Part shown: piece after piece, positions 15,156 through 23,108 of the stretch
Layout: each line of letters begins with the position of its first letter
Numbering within the stretch: position 1 is the stretch's first letter
NCBI GenBank assembly: GCA_902784785.1
Contig: CACZWF010000029.1
Coordinates: 1 to 39,296, forward strand
DNA: 39,296 nt
Origin: an uncultured Bacteroidia bacterium
GTDB taxonomy: Bacteria > Bacteroidota > Bacteroidia > Bacteroidales > UBA932
Direction of reading: 5' to 3'
Notes under the pieces: generated by a model
What the model was told of the DNA's origin: nothing
Database searches by the model: none
Seen by the model: the letters and a program-made list of their open reading frames with translations, nothing else
Position numbers and translations under genes: made by a program

Positions 15156-16079
15156 TTATAAAACAGGAACAGTATTGATAAAGTTGGGCCCAAAGGATGC
15201 ACGGGTGTAGCCAACAAAGTACCCCATTATGCTGTCTTTGAGGTAAATGGTGGGCTTTTCGGGGATTGCAGCCAGGGCATTAACGAACTGGACTACTTCT
15301 CCCTTGTCATAGTGCCTGTTCGACTCCAGCCCTACCATGAAAAGATCCACGAAGCCAACACACGCCTGGATTATGGAGAGGCTGAGAGCGGAGTCTATGA
15401 CGGGCTCGATGCTCGCGAAGGTTTTGAACCCTTCATTGTGTAAATAACTCAGCGCATTCACCCTGTCCTGATTGGAGGACACACCAGGTTCGAGGTCGTC
15501 CCTACCGGTCAGAGTGACGCCGATAGATAACTTCTCCTTGGCCTCTGGTATGCATTTGAGGTCCTGCCAGATTTCAGAGCCCAACCAGTCAGTGACCTTG
15601 GTGAGGATCTTGAACGGCACTCCCAGCTTAATGGCTTCAGCTATAATGGCAGCGTGCAGAGGGAATGTCTCTGGCAAGCACGGGTCCGTCGTAAAGCAGA
15701 TAAAGATACCATTTGATAGTAGCTCATACCGCACAGTTCCGCCATTTCCACCAAAGAGCTCGAGGAAGAAAACCACAATGGCATCTCCTTCCGTCCCGAA
15801 ACATTTCTTGAGTGTGACGTAGTTGTTCCCCAGCGTGCCGGCTCTGGGCCCCCGCTTGTTGTAGCAGTATTTACACATACCGGAACAACCAATATAGAGG
15901 TTGCTGGCGTACGGGGCATATTCACGAGCGGCTCCGGCCGGTTGGTAAATGGCGTTTGTACCTTTACTCTCCTTCAGCTTGTTCTGTAGTGGGTTGAAGG
16001 CCATGTGTGCCGCGACCGACATCTGGGCCGCTTTCTTAAGAATAAAATAATCTGCTGTATTATAAATTGCTAAAATCAT
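15156..16079 (-). CDS. Radical-SAM protein 2 (SplB/Rv2578c-like)
   Basis: The start at 16079 (MILAIYNTAD) is preferred to 16118, which would add a short AT-rich, poorly coding extension. The product has 307 residues. C65, C69 and C72 in YIGCSGMCKYCYNKRG form the CX3CX2C cluster motif with the aromatic and basic residues typical of SplB/Rv2578c-like radical-SAM proteins. FICFTTDPC, FKILTKVTDW, IGVTLTGRDDLEPG and FASIEPVIDS follow the family order. The SIEP motif corresponds to SCEP of radical-SAM protein 1, so the two are distant relatives with different substrates or a partnership. It opens an apparent operon with the membrane-anchored ATPase. Substrate unknown. Confidence 0.8.
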   Translation of the reverse strand: MILAIYNTADYFILKKAAQMSVAAHMAFNPLQNKLKESKGTNAIYQPAGAAREYAPYASNLYIGCSGMCKYCYNKRGPRAGTLGNNYVTLKKCFGTEGDAIVVFFLELFGGNGGTVRYELLSNGIFICFTTDPCLPETFPLHAAIIAEAIKLGVPFKILTKVTDWLGSEIWQDLKCIPEAKEKLSIGVTLTGRDDLEPGVSSNQDRVNALSYLHNEGFKTFASIEPVIDSALSLSIIQACVGFVDLFMVGLESNRHYDKGEVVQFVNALAAIPEKPTIYLKDSIMGYFVGYTRASFGPNFINTVPVL

Positions 16080-16218
16080 TCTGAAAAATTTTAAATTTAA
16101 AATTAAATCGTAAAACACTTGGGAGGCTCCTTACAGTCTCCCTGAGACATCCAAGGTTGTCTTGGTCGGGCGGCGCCCGCTTTGCCATCGTCAAGATTCT
16201 ATCTGTTCTCATAGTCGT

Positions 16219-16500
16219 CTATTTTGGTTCGATGCGGTTTGCTTCTTGGAAGGCCTCAAGGTCCGACCTTTTGACATATATCTTGCGGCCTCTTTGAATG
16301 AAGGCAATGCGGTGCTCGTCACGGTAACGCTGGAATGTCCTAGGACTTACGCCGAGTTCCTTACATACTTGCTTACTGCATAGGTACTCGTCCTTGCAGT
16401 TCTGCATGTCATTGGTATCTTCGAGCCTCCGATACTCGTTAATGGTTTCAAGCATTAGAGCCCTCAATTGTTCTTCTGTTATAAGGTATATGTTACCCAT
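16219..16500 (-). CDS. Excisionase-like helix-turn-helix protein
   Basis: 93 residues. After a charged helical N-terminus, YLCSKQVCKELGVSPRTFQRYRDEHRIAFIQRGRKIYVKRSDLEAF is a MerR-type winged helix (HTH_17/excisionase family). The recognition helix lies at VSPRTFQRYR and the wing at RGRKIYV. It is encoded 347 nt upstream of the integrase stop on the same strand, as expected for a recombination directionality factor. A TAGCTTTG -7-like box lies upstream of the ATG (complement of 16538-16545). It may also regulate the integrase promoter repeats at 18439-18472. Confidence 0.8.
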   Translation of the reverse strand: MGNIYLITEEQLRALMLETINEYRRLEDTNDMQNCKDEYLCSKQVCKELGVSPRTFQRYRDEHRIAFIQRGRKIYVKRSDLEAFQEANRIEPK

Positions 16501-16847
16501 TTTCCCTAGTTTTTTTTATTTGCGATTGCAAAGCTAAGTATTTATAAATGAGAAGAAAATGAGGATGTTAATAAATATGAAAAGCTGGGAAAAGATATAA
16601 CAAAATGTCTATTTCGAGACCAATGACGGGGAAGGAAAGTAGCAAAAATGAATAAAGGAGCCGACAAAAAGGGTAGACCTCCTTTGGCGTGCGTCTTACT
16701 CCGCGGCTGCGGACGCTTGTCTCTTCGAGGACTCCGCTCGGCCGGACAGCCGGCCTCGAAGCCCTGACCAATAGACACAAAAGAAGGGCGACTATCAGCC
16801 TTTCGACTTTTTAGTCACCCTCCTACGAATGATGGAAATGGGTATGC
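16501..16847. other. Structured gap between excisionase and integrase genes
   Basis: No convincing gene. The middle (about 16680-16765) is GC-rich unlike its surroundings: TCCGCGG/GCGGA forms a small hairpin, and CTTCGAGG...CCTCGAAG with GGCCG/CGGCC nested inside forms a longer one (about 16725-16763). This could be a structured RNA, a strong-stop element or a recombination site. Confidence 0.35.
16786..16820 (-). terminator. Terminator of the integrase gene
   Basis: GGGCGACT (16786-16793) and AGTCACCC (16813-16820) pair with one mismatch. On the minus strand the stem is followed by TTCTTTTGTG. It lies 27 nt after the integrase stop codon. Confidence 0.5.
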
Positions 16848-18407
16848 CTATGATTTCTTCTTTTTCTTACGATAAGACTCCAAAAGTTTTACCAAGTCTT
16901 CCTCTGGAATCTCTGCCAATTGTTCGGTAACTGTCTTCTGTTCCTTTGCCTCAGTTATCTTCATGACAATCTCTTTCAGAGCCTCATCCTTAGTCGCTGT
17001 ATTAAAGCGCTTCATGTAACGCTCTGTGGTCATAAGGTTGCTATGTTTAAATAAAGATTGAAGAATGCGGCTATTGGTATGTATTGCAAATCCGGCAAAC
17101 GTATGTCTGCTGATATGGGTTGTGATAGGCTTCGTAATACCAGCCTTTTCTTTTATTATGCGAAGCCCCTTGTTGACCAAAGAAGTTTTTGCGCTGATTA
17201 TTTTTTTATAGGTCATTCTCTGTTCGGGAGGCAACTCGTCAACCATACGCAAGGTGGTGAGTTTTTTCCACCTCGGATAATCCCTCGTATTTGCCATGTA
17301 AGGAAATATGTAGTCCTCCGGGGACGGTTCGCAATCATGTTCTTGAATAAATCGCAGACGATACACCCTAAGGATTTCCTGAGCAGGCTCAACCAAAAGG
17401 AGGGTCTGTTCTTTATGGTTCTTTGACATTTCATAGCGAATATGGCCATCTTGCTGGATGTTCATCCAGCGTAGAACTAGGAGGTCTGCGATTCTAATGC
17501 CGGCGCAGAACATTGCGAACAAGAAGAAATTTCTGCTGTGCCACTCCATAGAACCTTCCTGAAGGTCGAGACTGATGATGGATTGTACTTCTTCGAGTGT
17601 GAGTTCCTCCTTGTGGGTGGGAACCGTTTTAATTTTATACGCGCGGAAAGGATTGTCGTCTTCCGTGATAATCCTCATTTTCACAGCTCTGCCCATAATT
17701 GCACGGAAGATTTGCAGGGTCTTTGCAATGGTATTCGTGTGTAGTCTTGTTTTACTTAGCTCAACCTCTGTACCCTTCTTCCGCTTGCGTTTGAGTTGCT
17801 CGTCTGGCTTCTTGGCGAACTGCTGATTAGGGAGCGTATGGAGAAACGATTCGAATTTGCTGACGAACTCGGGAGTAATTTCCTTAAATTTAAAATCTTC
17901 GGGGGAACGCCTGCGTGTTTTGGCGTATTCTTGGAACTTATTGCAGAAACCATTGTACTTTAAGTATGTTTCTGGTGAGCCGTTAGTGTAGATATCAACT
18001 GTGCGTTGTTGAGCGAATATGTAAAAGGAGAAAGATTTTTCACCACCTTCAAGTACTTCAATGATCTTCTCAGCGCTAGCAATGCCGTCTTCATCAAGGT
18101 CTCTGTAAATGTCCTTGGCTCGTTCTAAAAGCTTTTCAAGCTCATTGTTCCATTTTTTTGCGTTAGGCTCTGTTGTTCGTACTTCTTGCGCGGTGCAGTT
18201 CCAGTCTATTTTGCGGCTGAGTTCAATTGAAGTCCGATAACGCCGATGCTTTCTATTCTCAGTAATGCGTAAATAGACGGGGAAGTGTCCTCGCTTGTTC
18301 TCTCCATTCACCTCCAAATTAAATGAAATAAGATTTTTGCGAGGGGTAGGGGAGAAGCCTTCTTCGTTCTTTAATGGGACAGATGTTATTCGTTTACGAG
18401 CAGACAT
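16848..18407 (-). CDS. Tyrosine recombinase/integrase
   Basis: 519 residues. The N-terminal part is an arm-type DNA-binding and SAM-like core-binding region (VNGENKRGHFPVYLRITENRKHRRYRTSIEL; then FKEITPEFVSKFESFLH). The catalytic domain keeps R305 (GIRIADLL), a beta-hairpin lysine near 328, H431-I-S-R434 (HISRHTFAG), H455 (LFKHSN) and the nucleophile Y464 (ERYMKRF). This is the full tyrosine-recombinase set in the Bacteroidota style, where K-H replaces the common L-G-H. The tail ends in a lysine run. The gene begins 179 nt from the 3' end of tRNA-Leu, which is the probable attachment site. It would integrate and, with the excisionase-like protein, excise the block on its left. Confidence 0.93.
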   Translation of the reverse strand: MSARKRITSVPLKNEEGFSPTPRKNLISFNLEVNGENKRGHFPVYLRITENRKHRRYRTSIELSRKIDWNCTAQEVRTTEPNAKKWNNELEKLLERAKDIYRDLDEDGIASAEKIIEVLEGGEKSFSFYIFAQQRTVDIYTNGSPETYLKYNGFCNKFQEYAKTRRRSPEDFKFKEITPEFVSKFESFLHTLPNQQFAKKPDEQLKRKRKKGTEVELSKTRLHTNTIAKTLQIFRAIMGRAVKMRIITEDDNPFRAYKIKTVPTHKEELTLEEVQSIISLDLQEGSMEWHSRNFFLFAMFCAGIRIADLLVLRWMNIQQDGHIRYEMSKNHKEQTLLLVEPAQEILRVYRLRFIQEHDCEPSPEDYIFPYMANTRDYPRWKKLTTLRMVDELPPEQRMTYKKIISAKTSLVNKGLRIIKEKAGITKPITTHISRHTFAGFAIHTNSRILQSLFKHSNLMTTERYMKRFNTATKDEALKEIVMKITEAKEQKTVTEQLAEIPEEDLVKLLESYRKKKKKS

Positions 18408-18425
18408 TATTTATGTTCTTTTTTG

Positions 18426-18472
18426 CAAAGATATAAAATGTTTCAGGAAATTACTGAAACATTACTGAAACA
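18426..18472 (-). promoter_or_regulatory. Integrase promoter with operator-like repeats
   Basis: A TATCTTTG -7 box (complement of 18426-18433) lies 19 nt before the ATG. Immediately upstream, ATTACTGAAAC is repeated in tandem (18450-18460, 18461-18471). TGTTTCAG at 18439-18446 forms an inverted repeat with the CTGAAACA at 18465-18472. These repeats cover the -33 region, so a repressor or excisionase bound there would silence integrase. Confidence 0.55.
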
Positions 18473-18558
18473 TTTCTGTCTTTTTATGGCTTTCTGTGCC
18501 TTTTTCGAATCGGACAAAAACGCCATTCTAGCACCGTCTATCGCGTATTAGACAGAAA

Positions 18559-18583
18559 AAGGATGCCATTGAATGACATCCTT
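18559..18583 (-). terminator. Terminator of tRNA-Leu
   Basis: On the minus strand AAGGATG and CATCCTT form a stem, with CATT/AATG pairing above a mismatch, followed by TTTTTCTG. It starts two nucleotides after the tRNA 3' end. Confidence 0.7.
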
Positions 18584-18585
18584 AG

Positions 18586-18670
18586 TGCCTCGGGCGGGAC
18601 TCGAACCCGCACAGACCTTTCGGTCCAAGGGATTTTAAGTCCCTCGTGTCTACCATTCCACCACCAAGGC
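18586..18670 (-). tRNA. tRNA-Leu (anticodon UAA)
   Basis: 85 nt. The acceptor GCCTTGG pairs with CCGAGGC, followed by discriminator A; CCA is not encoded. The anticodon stem AGGGA/TCCCT encloses the loop CTTAAAA, giving anticodon UAA (complement at 18635-18637). A long variable arm (GGACCGAAAGGTC) marks a class II leucine tRNA, and the T-arm GCGGG-TTCGAGT-CCCGC is perfect. A TATCTTTG -7 box (complement of 18683-18690) lies 12 nt upstream. The 3' end faces the integrase gene. I did not find a second copy of the tRNA 3' end in the window. Confidence 0.95.
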
Positions 18671-18702
18671 GGGAGGGGAGTGCAAAGATAGATAAAAATT
18701 CT

Positions 18703-18710
18703 TATCTTTC
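18703..18710 (+). promoter_or_regulatory. -7 box of the DUF456 gene
   Basis: TATCTTTC lies 19 nt before the ATG at 18730, divergent from the tRNA-Leu -7 box at 18683-18690. Confidence 0.5.
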
Positions 18711-18729
18711 GGAAAATTTTTGTCGAGCT

Positions 18730-19203
18730 ATGGAAGCACTGGAAGTTTTTGCTGTTATTTTGGGCGTTCTGGGTGTGATTGGAAGTGTCGTTCCGGCGTT
18801 GCCGGGCCCGCCATTGAGTTGGGTGGGATTGCTGCTGATCTATTTTGCAGGGGGTTGCACCTCCACGGCTTTGTTCATCTGGCTGGGTGTCACGACCCTC
18901 GTCACCTTGTTTGATTATCTGTTTCCCGCGTGGATAGCCAAGGCGACAGGCGGACACAAAGAAGCGTCGTGGGGCGCGCTTGTCGGAATGATTGTCGGCA
19001 TTTTCTTCACGCCCATCGGTATGCTGGCCGGGGCGTTGGCCGGGGCCTTCATCGGTGAGTATTTCTTTGCCAAAAATGATGAGACGGGTTCGGTCAAGGC
19101 GGCGCTGGGTGCCTTTCTGGGCTTTGTCCTCGGGACGGGGGCCAAACTCATCGTCAGCGGCGTGATGCTATTCTACATCATTCGCTACATCTGGATTTCG
19201 TAA
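18730..19203 (+). CDS. DUF456 family membrane protein
   Basis: 157 residues, almost entirely hydrophobic. It has an N-terminal helix with VIGSVVPALPGPPLSWVGLLL, the proline/glycine signature of DUF456, a second helix pair, a soluble LFPAWIAKATGGHKEASWGA segment, and a glycine-rich repeat GMIVGIFFTPIGMLAGALAGAFIGEYF that resembles glycine-zipper membrane proteins. The ATG at 18730 is chosen because it starts the conserved hydrophobic region and follows a promoter box; the upstream frame overlaps the tRNA. It is the first core gene right of the tRNA. Function of the family is unknown. Confidence 0.9.
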   Translation: MEALEVFAVILGVLGVIGSVVPALPGPPLSWVGLLLIYFAGGCTSTALFIWLGVTTLVTLFDYLFPAWIAKATGGHKEASWGALVGMIVGIFFTPIGMLAGALAGAFIGEYFFAKNDETGSVKAALGAFLGFVLGTGAKLIVSGVMLFYIIRYIWIS

Positions 19204-19229
19204 ATAACGGCCGTCGAGCCGTCTCAAGA

Positions 19230-19835
19230 TCATTTCTCAGTCGGCTGCTCCAGCCACTGGGCGGCTTGGCATAGGGCTTCGTAGAACTCTTCCCCGAAAT
19301 AGCGGATAAGGGGCTCCCGCAGGAACTGATACACGCGGATGCCCTCCGCTTCCCCTTTGATGAAAGCGTCTTTGCAGATATCCCAGCGATGCAGGTTGAC
19401 GCCCGTCAGTCCGCTGGAAAGCCGCGTGAGGCGGATAGGATAGAGTTGGCAGGAAATGGGCTTGCGGAAATTCCCTTTTCCTTTCATCCACTGGCATTCA
19501 ATTGCGCACAGACAGTTGCCATCTCCGTCAAAATGGCAGAAGGCGCATTCTTCCGAACCCTCCACCAGCGGCGTGACCCAATCTCCGTCCCGGTCAATTT
19601 CAAAGAAACCTTTCTGCTGGACGGCGGTCCGCCCGCCTTCACTCATCAATGGGGAATAATGTTCGTAATTGAGTTCCAACGCCTCGGTCTCGCTCTCTTC
19701 CAGGGGTGCTCCACTGTCCCCGATGATGCAGCATACGCCCTTGCAACGTGCATAATCGCACGCGAAACAGGTGGTCAGCACTTCTTCACTGACCAGTACG
19801 TCGTCAATTTGAATGAAAGAAGGACGCTGTGCCAT
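19230..19835 (-). CDS. DUF3109 family cysteine-rich protein
   Basis: 201 residues, starting at MAQRPSFIQIDDVLVSEEV. The ATG overlaps the stop codon of the upstream gene (TAATG), which decides the start. It has a cysteine-rich pattern (CFACDYARCKGVCC, CAFCHFDGDGNCLCAIECQW, ISCQLYPIRL) typical of DUF3109, related to the YkgJ/Fe-S or zinc-binding group. The role is unknown. It is translationally coupled to the M16-like gene. Confidence 0.9.
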   Translation of the reverse strand: MAQRPSFIQIDDVLVSEEVLTTCFACDYARCKGVCCIIGDSGAPLEESETEALELNYEHYSPLMSEGGRTAVQQKGFFEIDRDGDWVTPLVEGSEECAFCHFDGDGNCLCAIECQWMKGKGNFRKPISCQLYPIRLTRLSSGLTGVNLHRWDICKDAFIKGEAEGIRVYQFLREPLIRYFGEEFYEALCQAAQWLEQPTEK

Positions 19836-22135
19836 TATTCCATAACATATTCTACCCGTCCGGCCCGCGCCCATTGTGCGCAGAAGCGGCTGACCTCCTC
19901 CCGCGTGAGTTTGCCCAGACGGTCCTTTACCCGGTTGTGATAGTCTTTCCCGTAAACGAAACGATTGAAAATAATATCCCTCCAATACGGGACTTTCCCG
20001 TTCCCCATTTCCCGCAAGGTCTCATTGACCACGTGCAGGGCTTCTATCCCTGAACCGGACAGGCGGATGAAAAGTTCCACATTCTCGACCGGCTGGTAGG
20101 TAATCTGTTCTCCGACCCGGCAGCGGATCTTCAAGGGGGACAGGTTCGTTCTCAATTGGTCCTGAACCATTGCCAGCGCAATCTCTTTGACCAGTTGTTG
20201 GTCCAGCCCGGTCGAATAGTTGAACGAACTGGCGATGAAGATGGGCTTCTCGGGGGCGACATCGCCCACAATCGTGGTGCCCGATACGGTCAGCATCGTC
20301 GCCAGATGACTGTTGCCGATTTTCCTGTCCACGGGGAACAGGTCCATGAATCGTCTCAATTTGGAAAGAACGCGCCGTTCGGCAATCTCTCCTTGCAGGA
20401 AGAGGGTGGCGTTCTGCGTGCTGCGGAAACTACCCCGGATGAGTTTGGCGACTTCGCGCAAAGACTCCGTCGTCGGCTTTACGTCGCTTTTATCCATATC
20501 CCACACATAGTTGGGGTGCAATTTCCGGGAGACTTGCAGACGAGTCCGTTGAAAGTCATCTTTATAGGAAGGAATCTGTGCGCAGCGCGTGATATAATCC
20601 CAGTCTTTTTCTTCAACCTTCCAATGCCCGGTGAGCGCAATCAATGCCTTTAGCAGTGAACTCGCTTTCCGTTCTTCGCAGCTGCCTTCGAGGGTGAGGG
20701 CGGAATGGGACGCGGTGAAATGCAGGTCGATGCCGCCGGCGGCCAGCAGGGAAAAATAATCTTTCATCCGGTAACCGTTGACCCGTCCCGCGTAGAAAAT
20801 GTCCTCTGTCCAGGCGGCACCTTCCGGATTCTCCAACATAGAAATTCCTCCGTCGAAAACGAAGGTGAAATACACCCTTTTTCCGCAGGCTTTCTGCTTA
20901 TAAACCGCACGTGTTCCGTTTTCAAAGAAAAACATGGAGCCGCCGGTCGTTCCTTCCGTTATGGTGCGCGTAACCTTGCAGGCTTTGGTCTTTCCGGGGA
21001 AACTGGTCGTGTCCGCGAAATGCAGTACCGGCCCGCTCTGGGAGGGGATGCTGTCAAGAGAGAAACGAATCTCTCCGTTTGACCTTGTTCCGAAGGCCGG
21101 AATCCGTATGGACTGGGCGGCAAAACGGTCGAATCGCTTCTTGTCATCACTTGCCTTGTACTTGCGGGAGGTGAAGAAGCGTGTCTTTACACTCTCGGGG
21201 GCCAGGTCGTTCTGATAGAGGTAGTGGCGGAACAATAGGAGGGCTTTTTCCGAGGGGGTGACCGGGCGGATATCTTTGTTGAAGCGGGTGAGAATATACG
21301 CATTGAAGGCGGCTTCTACCTCGCTTTCGCTTGCCTGGCCGTTGTGCAGGTCTTCCAATACCTGGCAAATCCGTGTCGCAGCAGCGAGGGCATCGTCCTT
21401 TCCAACGACCGTCCGGAGGGTGAAAACATGGTGGTTTTCCAGCCCCTGTGCCATCCGGAAACGAGCGCTGATGCTTCCGTAGGGGATATCGGACGCTTCC
21501 AACGCACATTCCGTCCTTCTTTCCAGAATCTGGCTGAGCATAGTCCAAGAACGCTCGAGGATAGTGGGGAGGATGGTCGCATTGTAACGTTCATCAAAAG
21601 CGGGGCTGTAGAGCGTATAGGTCAGCGTGGCGTGTCCGTCCTCCGTTTCCTGTACTTGAAGGGTGGGAGGCATATCTTCCCAGGCGGGCCTGTCCGCTCT
21701 TTTCCAGCTGGACGTATGGCGGGGAAGTACCACGGACAGATGCTGCATGCGGGCAAGGACGTCCTCTTTATTGAAATCTCCCGTGACAAAAATAAGGGTG
21801 TTGTCGCAACCGACTTGATGGGGGTGGGCGCTGACGGCATCTCGCGTTGTGGCGAAGGCCTGATATAAAACAGAGTCAATTGCGCAGGTCTTGCGGGCGG
21901 AATTGAATTTTTCAAGGAAGCAGAGGCTGTCTTTCCGGACGAGGCTGATGGTGAAGCAGTTTTTGAAACTCGCATCCGGCCATAAAGCGTAGCGGACTCC
22001 GTTCTCAAGTTCTCCTGTAACGATGGTGTCGTCGGCTTTCAAATCGGGGATGGACGGTGTCTGGGCGCTCAGGCAAAGGGATAAAAATCCTGCCAGCCCC
22101 AGGCATATCCACCGCGTTATTTTCATCTTTACCAT
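19835..22135 (-). CDS. Exported M16 (insulinase)-like protein without the zinc motif
   Basis: 766 residues from the ATG at 22135 (MVKMKITRW); the ATG at 22126 is equally possible. A signal peptide ends at LSLCLSAQ. GELENGVRYALWPDASFKNCFTISLVRKDSLCF is the usual first strand of the M16 fold. The frame then passes directly to the end of the N-terminal domain (AHPHQVGCDNTLIFVTGDFNKEDVLARM). The stretch that normally carries HxxEH and the downstream Glu is missing. Three further M16-type lobes follow. So it is a non-catalytic M16 homologue, perhaps a chaperone-like partner of an active protease as in PqqL/MPP-type pairs. Acts in the periplasm. Divergent from the TPR gene; coupled to DUF3109. Confidence 0.75.
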   Translation of the reverse strand: MVKMKITRWICLGLAGFLSLCLSAQTPSIPDLKADDTIVTGELENGVRYALWPDASFKNCFTISLVRKDSLCFLEKFNSARKTCAIDSVLYQAFATTRDAVSAHPHQVGCDNTLIFVTGDFNKEDVLARMQHLSVVLPRHTSSWKRADRPAWEDMPPTLQVQETEDGHATLTYTLYSPAFDERYNATILPTILERSWTMLSQILERRTECALEASDIPYGSISARFRMAQGLENHHVFTLRTVVGKDDALAAATRICQVLEDLHNGQASESEVEAAFNAYILTRFNKDIRPVTPSEKALLLFRHYLYQNDLAPESVKTRFFTSRKYKASDDKKRFDRFAAQSIRIPAFGTRSNGEIRFSLDSIPSQSGPVLHFADTTSFPGKTKACKVTRTITEGTTGGSMFFFENGTRAVYKQKACGKRVYFTFVFDGGISMLENPEGAAWTEDIFYAGRVNGYRMKDYFSLLAAGGIDLHFTASHSALTLEGSCEERKASSLLKALIALTGHWKVEEKDWDYITRCAQIPSYKDDFQRTRLQVSRKLHPNYVWDMDKSDVKPTTESLREVAKLIRGSFRSTQNATLFLQGEIAERRVLSKLRRFMDLFPVDRKIGNSHLATMLTVSGTTIVGDVAPEKPIFIASSFNYSTGLDQQLVKEIALAMVQDQLRTNLSPLKIRCRVGEQITYQPVENVELFIRLSGSGIEALHVVNETLREMGNGKVPYWRDIIFNRFVYGKDYHNRVKDRLGKLTREEVSRFCAQWARAGRVEYVME

Positions 22136-22156
22136 CTTTTCGTGGTTTAATTTTTG

Positions 22157-22185
22157 CAAATTTACAATAAAATTTACTATCTTCG
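22157..22185 (+). promoter_or_regulatory. Promoter of the TPR gene
   Basis: A TTTG -33-like box near 22157 is followed after about 21 nt by TATCTTCG at about 22179. The ATG is at 22254. Confidence 0.55.
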
Positions 22186-22253
22186 CAGGTTGAAGGGAGA
22201 AAGTGTCTTCCTCCGAAATGCGAAAATTAAACCAAAAAATAATAGAAAAGATT

Positions 22254-23093
22254 ATGAAAAAGATTTTTCTGATGGTTGCCGTAGCGATGATTTCGCTGGC
22301 GGTTTCTGCCCAGGATTTGGGAAAAGCTACTGAAACGTACAACAATGCGGCCGGTCTCATCCAGGCTGATAAGAATGCGGCTCTGAACGGTTTCAAAGAG
22401 GCCCTCAAACAAGCTGAAGCTTGCGCCGAAGATCCTGAAGGTCAGCGCAACGCCCTCATTGAGAATTGCAAGACCAATATCGTGAACTTCACCCTTTCCA
22501 TTGCCAAGGATTACCTGAAGGACAAACAATACGATTTGGCCTATGATCAGCTGAAACTTGCCCTCGAAGTGGCTACCAAGTATGAAGATGCGGAGAAAGT
22601 GGCTGAAGTGAAAGATCTGATTCCTACGGTCTATGTTGCCAAGGGTAACCAACTGCTGAAAGACAAGGATGCGCTCGGCGCTGCTGATGCTTATCAGAAA
22701 GCCCTCGAACTTGACCCCCAGAACGGCAAAGCCGCTCTCAACCTGGGTCAGGCTCAGAACATGGCCGGCAACGTGGATGCCGCTGAAGACGCTTTCAAGA
22801 TTGCCATGGGTCTCGGCGAAGAAAAAGCCGCTGCCAAACAGCTTTCCAAACTCTATCAGAAGAAAGCCAACGCTGCTTACAAGGCTGGTAACTTCAACCG
22901 TGCTTATGACGATGCGATGACTTCCATCGATTTCGAGCCCAACCCGACCGCTTACAAGATTGCCGGTAATGCTTGCACCAAGCTGGACAACAAGAAAGTG
23001 GCCGTCGAGTGCTTCCAAGAGTATCTCAAGCTTTCTCCTAACGCCAAGGATGCTGCTCAGATCAAAGAGACCATCAATATCCTGAGGAAGTAA
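22254..23093 (+). CDS. Exported TPR protein
   Basis: 279 residues from MKKIFLMVAVAMISLAVSAQ, a clear signal peptide; the upstream frame start at 22203 would bury it and is rejected. At least four tetratricopeptide-like helix pairs are visible, for example LKDKDALGAADAYQKALELDPQNGKAALNLGQ and AGNFNRAYDDAMTSIDFEPNPTAYKIAGNAC. It is probably a periplasmic scaffold for protein contacts. A 15-nt gap to the next gene on the same strand suggests they share a transcript. Codons are strongly biased, as in well-expressed genes. Confidence 0.9.
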   Translation: MKKIFLMVAVAMISLAVSAQDLGKATETYNNAAGLIQADKNAALNGFKEALKQAEACAEDPEGQRNALIENCKTNIVNFTLSIAKDYLKDKQYDLAYDQLKLALEVATKYEDAEKVAEVKDLIPTVYVAKGNQLLKDKDALGAADAYQKALELDPQNGKAALNLGQAQNMAGNVDAAEDAFKIAMGLGEEKAAAKQLSKLYQKKANAAYKAGNFNRAYDDAMTSIDFEPNPTAYKIAGNACTKLDNKKVAVECFQEYLKLSPNAKDAAQIKETINILRK

Positions 23094-23108
23094 TTAAACC
23101 GGGCCGGG

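Noticed and set aside
16542..16780. Overlapping 70-78 codon minus-strand frames before the integrase gene's end
   Set aside because: Composition is that of the GC-rich hairpin region, without start context or protein-like character.
1..16847. Left attachment site as a copy of the tRNA-Leu 3' end
   Set aside because: I looked for a copy of the T-arm and acceptor sequence to the left of the integrase and saw none; the boundary may be outside the window or use a shorter core.
22254..23018. Long minus-strand frame inside the TPR gene
   Set aside because: It mirrors codon bias of the plus-strand gene, has no signal or known motif, and the plus strand carries a clear signal peptide and TPR repeats.
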